Below are positions 22,963 to 24,014 of a DNA stretch of 24,014 nt, piece by piece. The notes under the pieces were generated by a model. It was given only the letters and a program-made list of their open reading frames with translations, ran no database searches and had not been told where the DNA came from. Location of the stretch: positions 1-24,014 of the forward strand of contig DATECU010000060.1 in NCBI GenBank assembly GCA_035286745.1, written 5' to 3'. Origin of the DNA: DATECU01 sp035286745 (GTDB lineage Bacteria > Acidobacteriota > Vicinamibacteria > Fen-336). Each line of letters begins with the position of its first letter. Positions within the stretch are counted from its first letter, which is position 1. The translations under genes and the position numbers were made by a program.

Positions 22963-22991
22963 GCGGCGACCGAATTCACTTCGGGCGCCGC
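22963..22991. repeat. Hairpin B, copy 2, containing the dgcN-like stop codon in its loop
   Basis: GCGGCG-A-CCGAA (22963-22974) pairs with TTCGG-G-CGCCGC (22980-22991). The TTCAC loop (22975-22979) holds the stop codon (22976-22978 on the - strand), so the last four sense codons of the gene are part of the stem. Confidence 0.6.
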
Positions 22992-23992
22992 GTATGGTCC
23001 AGGCGGTCGACGATCGCTGCCACGCCGGTCCTCACCGGATCGACGCAGGGCAGGCGGTGGCGATCCTCCAGCTCGCGCATAACCCTGGCGGCCTCGGCCG
23101 GCAGCAGGGCCGAGGTGTTGCAGGCCAGGCCGATGACCCGGGCCGCGGGGTTGGTGAGCCGGGCGCAGCGCTCGTTCAAGGAGATGCAGTCGTCGATCTC
23201 GGGAAGTGGGACCCCCGGCAAGCCGCGCATGTGGGGCCGGCCGGGTTCGGTGCAGAGCACCATGGCGTCGGGCTGCGAGCCGTGGAGCAGGCCCAGACTC
23301 ACGCCGGCAAACGAGGCGTGGAACAGCGACCCCTGGCCTTCCACCAGGTCCCAGTGGTCGGGGTCGTTGGCGGGGCTCAGCCCCTCGGCGGCGCCGGCCA
23401 CGAAGTCGGAAATGACGCCGTCCACGGACACGCCGTCACCCGCGATCAGGATGCCGGTCTGGCCGGTGGCCCGGAAGTCCGCCTTCATCCCGCGCCGCCG
23501 CATCTCGGCTTCGAGCGCGAGGGAGGCGTACATCTTGCCCACCGAGCAGTCGGTGCCCACGGTGAGCAGGCGCTTGCCCGGCCGCTTGCTGCCGGTGCCC
23601 ACCTCAAACGCTTGCTGGGGATGACGGACGTCGGCGATGCGACGGCCAAGGGCGCGCGCCCGCTCGGCCATGCCGGGCAGGTCGGCCACCCGCTGATGCA
23701 GGCCGGAAGCGATGTCGAAGCCCAGGTCGAGGGCGCGGAGGAGCGTGCTCTGCCAGCTCGCGCCGATCTTGCCGCCGCGGTTGGCAACGCCAATGACCAG
23801 CGTACGGGCACCGCGCTCTCTGGCCTGCTCCAGGTCGAGGTCGGGCAGCCCCACGTCGGCGCGACAGCCGTCGACCCGGAGTTGGCCCAGGCACCAGTCC
23901 CGCCGCCACTGGGCGATGCCCGCAGCGGTCTTGGCCGCCAATTGATCGTGGGCGTCGCCGAGGAAGAGGAGGTACGGCCGTTCGATCAGCAC
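22976..23992 (-). CDS. dgcN: DUF1611 family protein, DgcN-like (putative D-glutamate N-acetyltransferase)
   Basis: The start is GTG 23992 (MLIERPYLLFLGDAHDQLAAKTAAG), which fits the family N-terminus; a purine-rich stretch precedes it at the window edge. The 338 residues match the DUF1611 layout. An N-terminal Rossmann-like half ends near LVIGVANRGGKI. A P-loop half has TVGTDCSVGKMYASLAL with Lys153, FRATGQTGILIAGDGVSVD, and a C-terminal HGSQPDAMVLC...RPHMRGLP region. Characterised DUF1611 members (DgcN) are described as acetylating D-glutamate, after which DgcA (an enolase-superfamily racemase) makes N-acetyl-L-glutamate. I recall this assignment and have not checked it. No dgcA is inside the window; it could lie upstream beyond 24014. 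The 3' end sits in the 74-bp tandem repeat, which is unusual. Confidence 0.8.
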   Translation of the reverse strand: MLIERPYLLFLGDAHDQLAAKTAAGIAQWRRDWCLGQLRVDGCRADVGLPDLDLEQARERGARTLVIGVANRGGKIGASWQSTLLRALDLGFDIASGLHQRVADLPGMAERARALGRRIADVRHPQQAFEVGTGSKRPGKRLLTVGTDCSVGKMYASLALEAEMRRRGMKADFRATGQTGILIAGDGVSVDGVISDFVAGAAEGLSPANDPDHWDLVEGQGSLFHASFAGVSLGLLHGSQPDAMVLCTEPGRPHMRGLPGVPLPEIDDCISLNERCARLTNPAARVIGLACNTSALLPAEAARVMRELEDRHRLPCVDPVRTGVAAIVDRLDHTRRPK

Positions 23993-24014
23993 CCTTCTTT
24001 CTTCTTGCCTTTCT

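Larger units (their letters stand above)
22842..22989. repeat. 74-bp tandem duplication with paired hairpins
   Basis: Copy 1 is 22842-22915 and copy 2 is 22916-22989, a 74-bp period with one mismatch (G 22850 versus T 22924); identity continues a few bases into 22990-22993. Each copy carries two stem-loops. Copy 2 contains the last codons (RRPK) and stop of the dgcN-like gene, so copy 1 carries a duplicate of that gene end. Confidence 0.95.

Noticed and set aside
22842..22989. CRISPR array
   Set aside because: Only two copies directly abut with no spacers, and the copy includes gene coding sequence; it is a tandem duplication.

Overview
This is a high-GC, gene-dense window. It contains 14 protein-coding genes, one of them cut by the left edge, and no RNA genes, IS elements, prophage or CRISPR. 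Several features suggest a Gram-negative, environmental, surface-motile bacterium: Sec signal peptides, a probable lipoprotein, PilT-type twitching ATPases, hybrid histidine kinases, a DUF4388 (PATAN) response regulator, a choice-of-anchor-B protein, and secreted beta-helix proteins ending in SDLIFxDGFQ. I lean tentatively towards Acidobacteriota (Thermoanaerobaculia-like) or a related deep lineage. No marker gene is present to prove this.

Left part (1-7572, all +). The 3' part of a TMEM43-family membrane protein gene comes first. Next is a membrane-bound hybrid histidine kinase (HK1) whose stop codon overlaps the start of a membrane-anchored SGNH hydrolase-like protein (GTGA overlap). A secreted parallel beta-helix protein with chlamydial-Pmp-like GGA[IVL]/FxxN repeats and a C-terminal SDLIFRDGFQ follows.

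Middle (7633-11529). A cytoplasmic three-PAS hybrid kinase (HK2, - strand) is divergent from a REC-DUF4388 response regulator (+), with about 200 bp between them holding a plausible sigma-70 promoter. A 440-bp intergenic stretch follows (11530-11969). It holds three remnants of 7-8-bp-period repeats, a 9-bp-stem hairpin and a candidate promoter.

Operon 11970-19332 (+, six genes with short gaps or overlaps). The order is a HEAT-repeat array fused to a complete PilT-type ATPase, a canonical PilT-like ATPase, a small TPR protein, a TPR-AAA+ ATPase, a four-helix membrane protein, and a TPR protein with two C-terminal membrane helices. This is the most unusual part of the window. It looks like a pilus-retraction or envelope module that combines two PilT motors, protein-interaction scaffolds and a CDC48/Vps4-like AAA+ ATPase. 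No PilB, PilC or pilin gene lies in view.

Right part (19398-23992). A choice-of-anchor-B (LVIVD-repeat) probable lipoprotein converges on a second secreted beta-helix protein (- strand) that ends in SDLIFEDGFQ. Upstream of that gene, also on the - strand, is a DUF1611/DgcN-family gene. Its last codons and stop lie inside a nearly perfect 74-bp tandem duplication, and each copy carries two strong hairpins.
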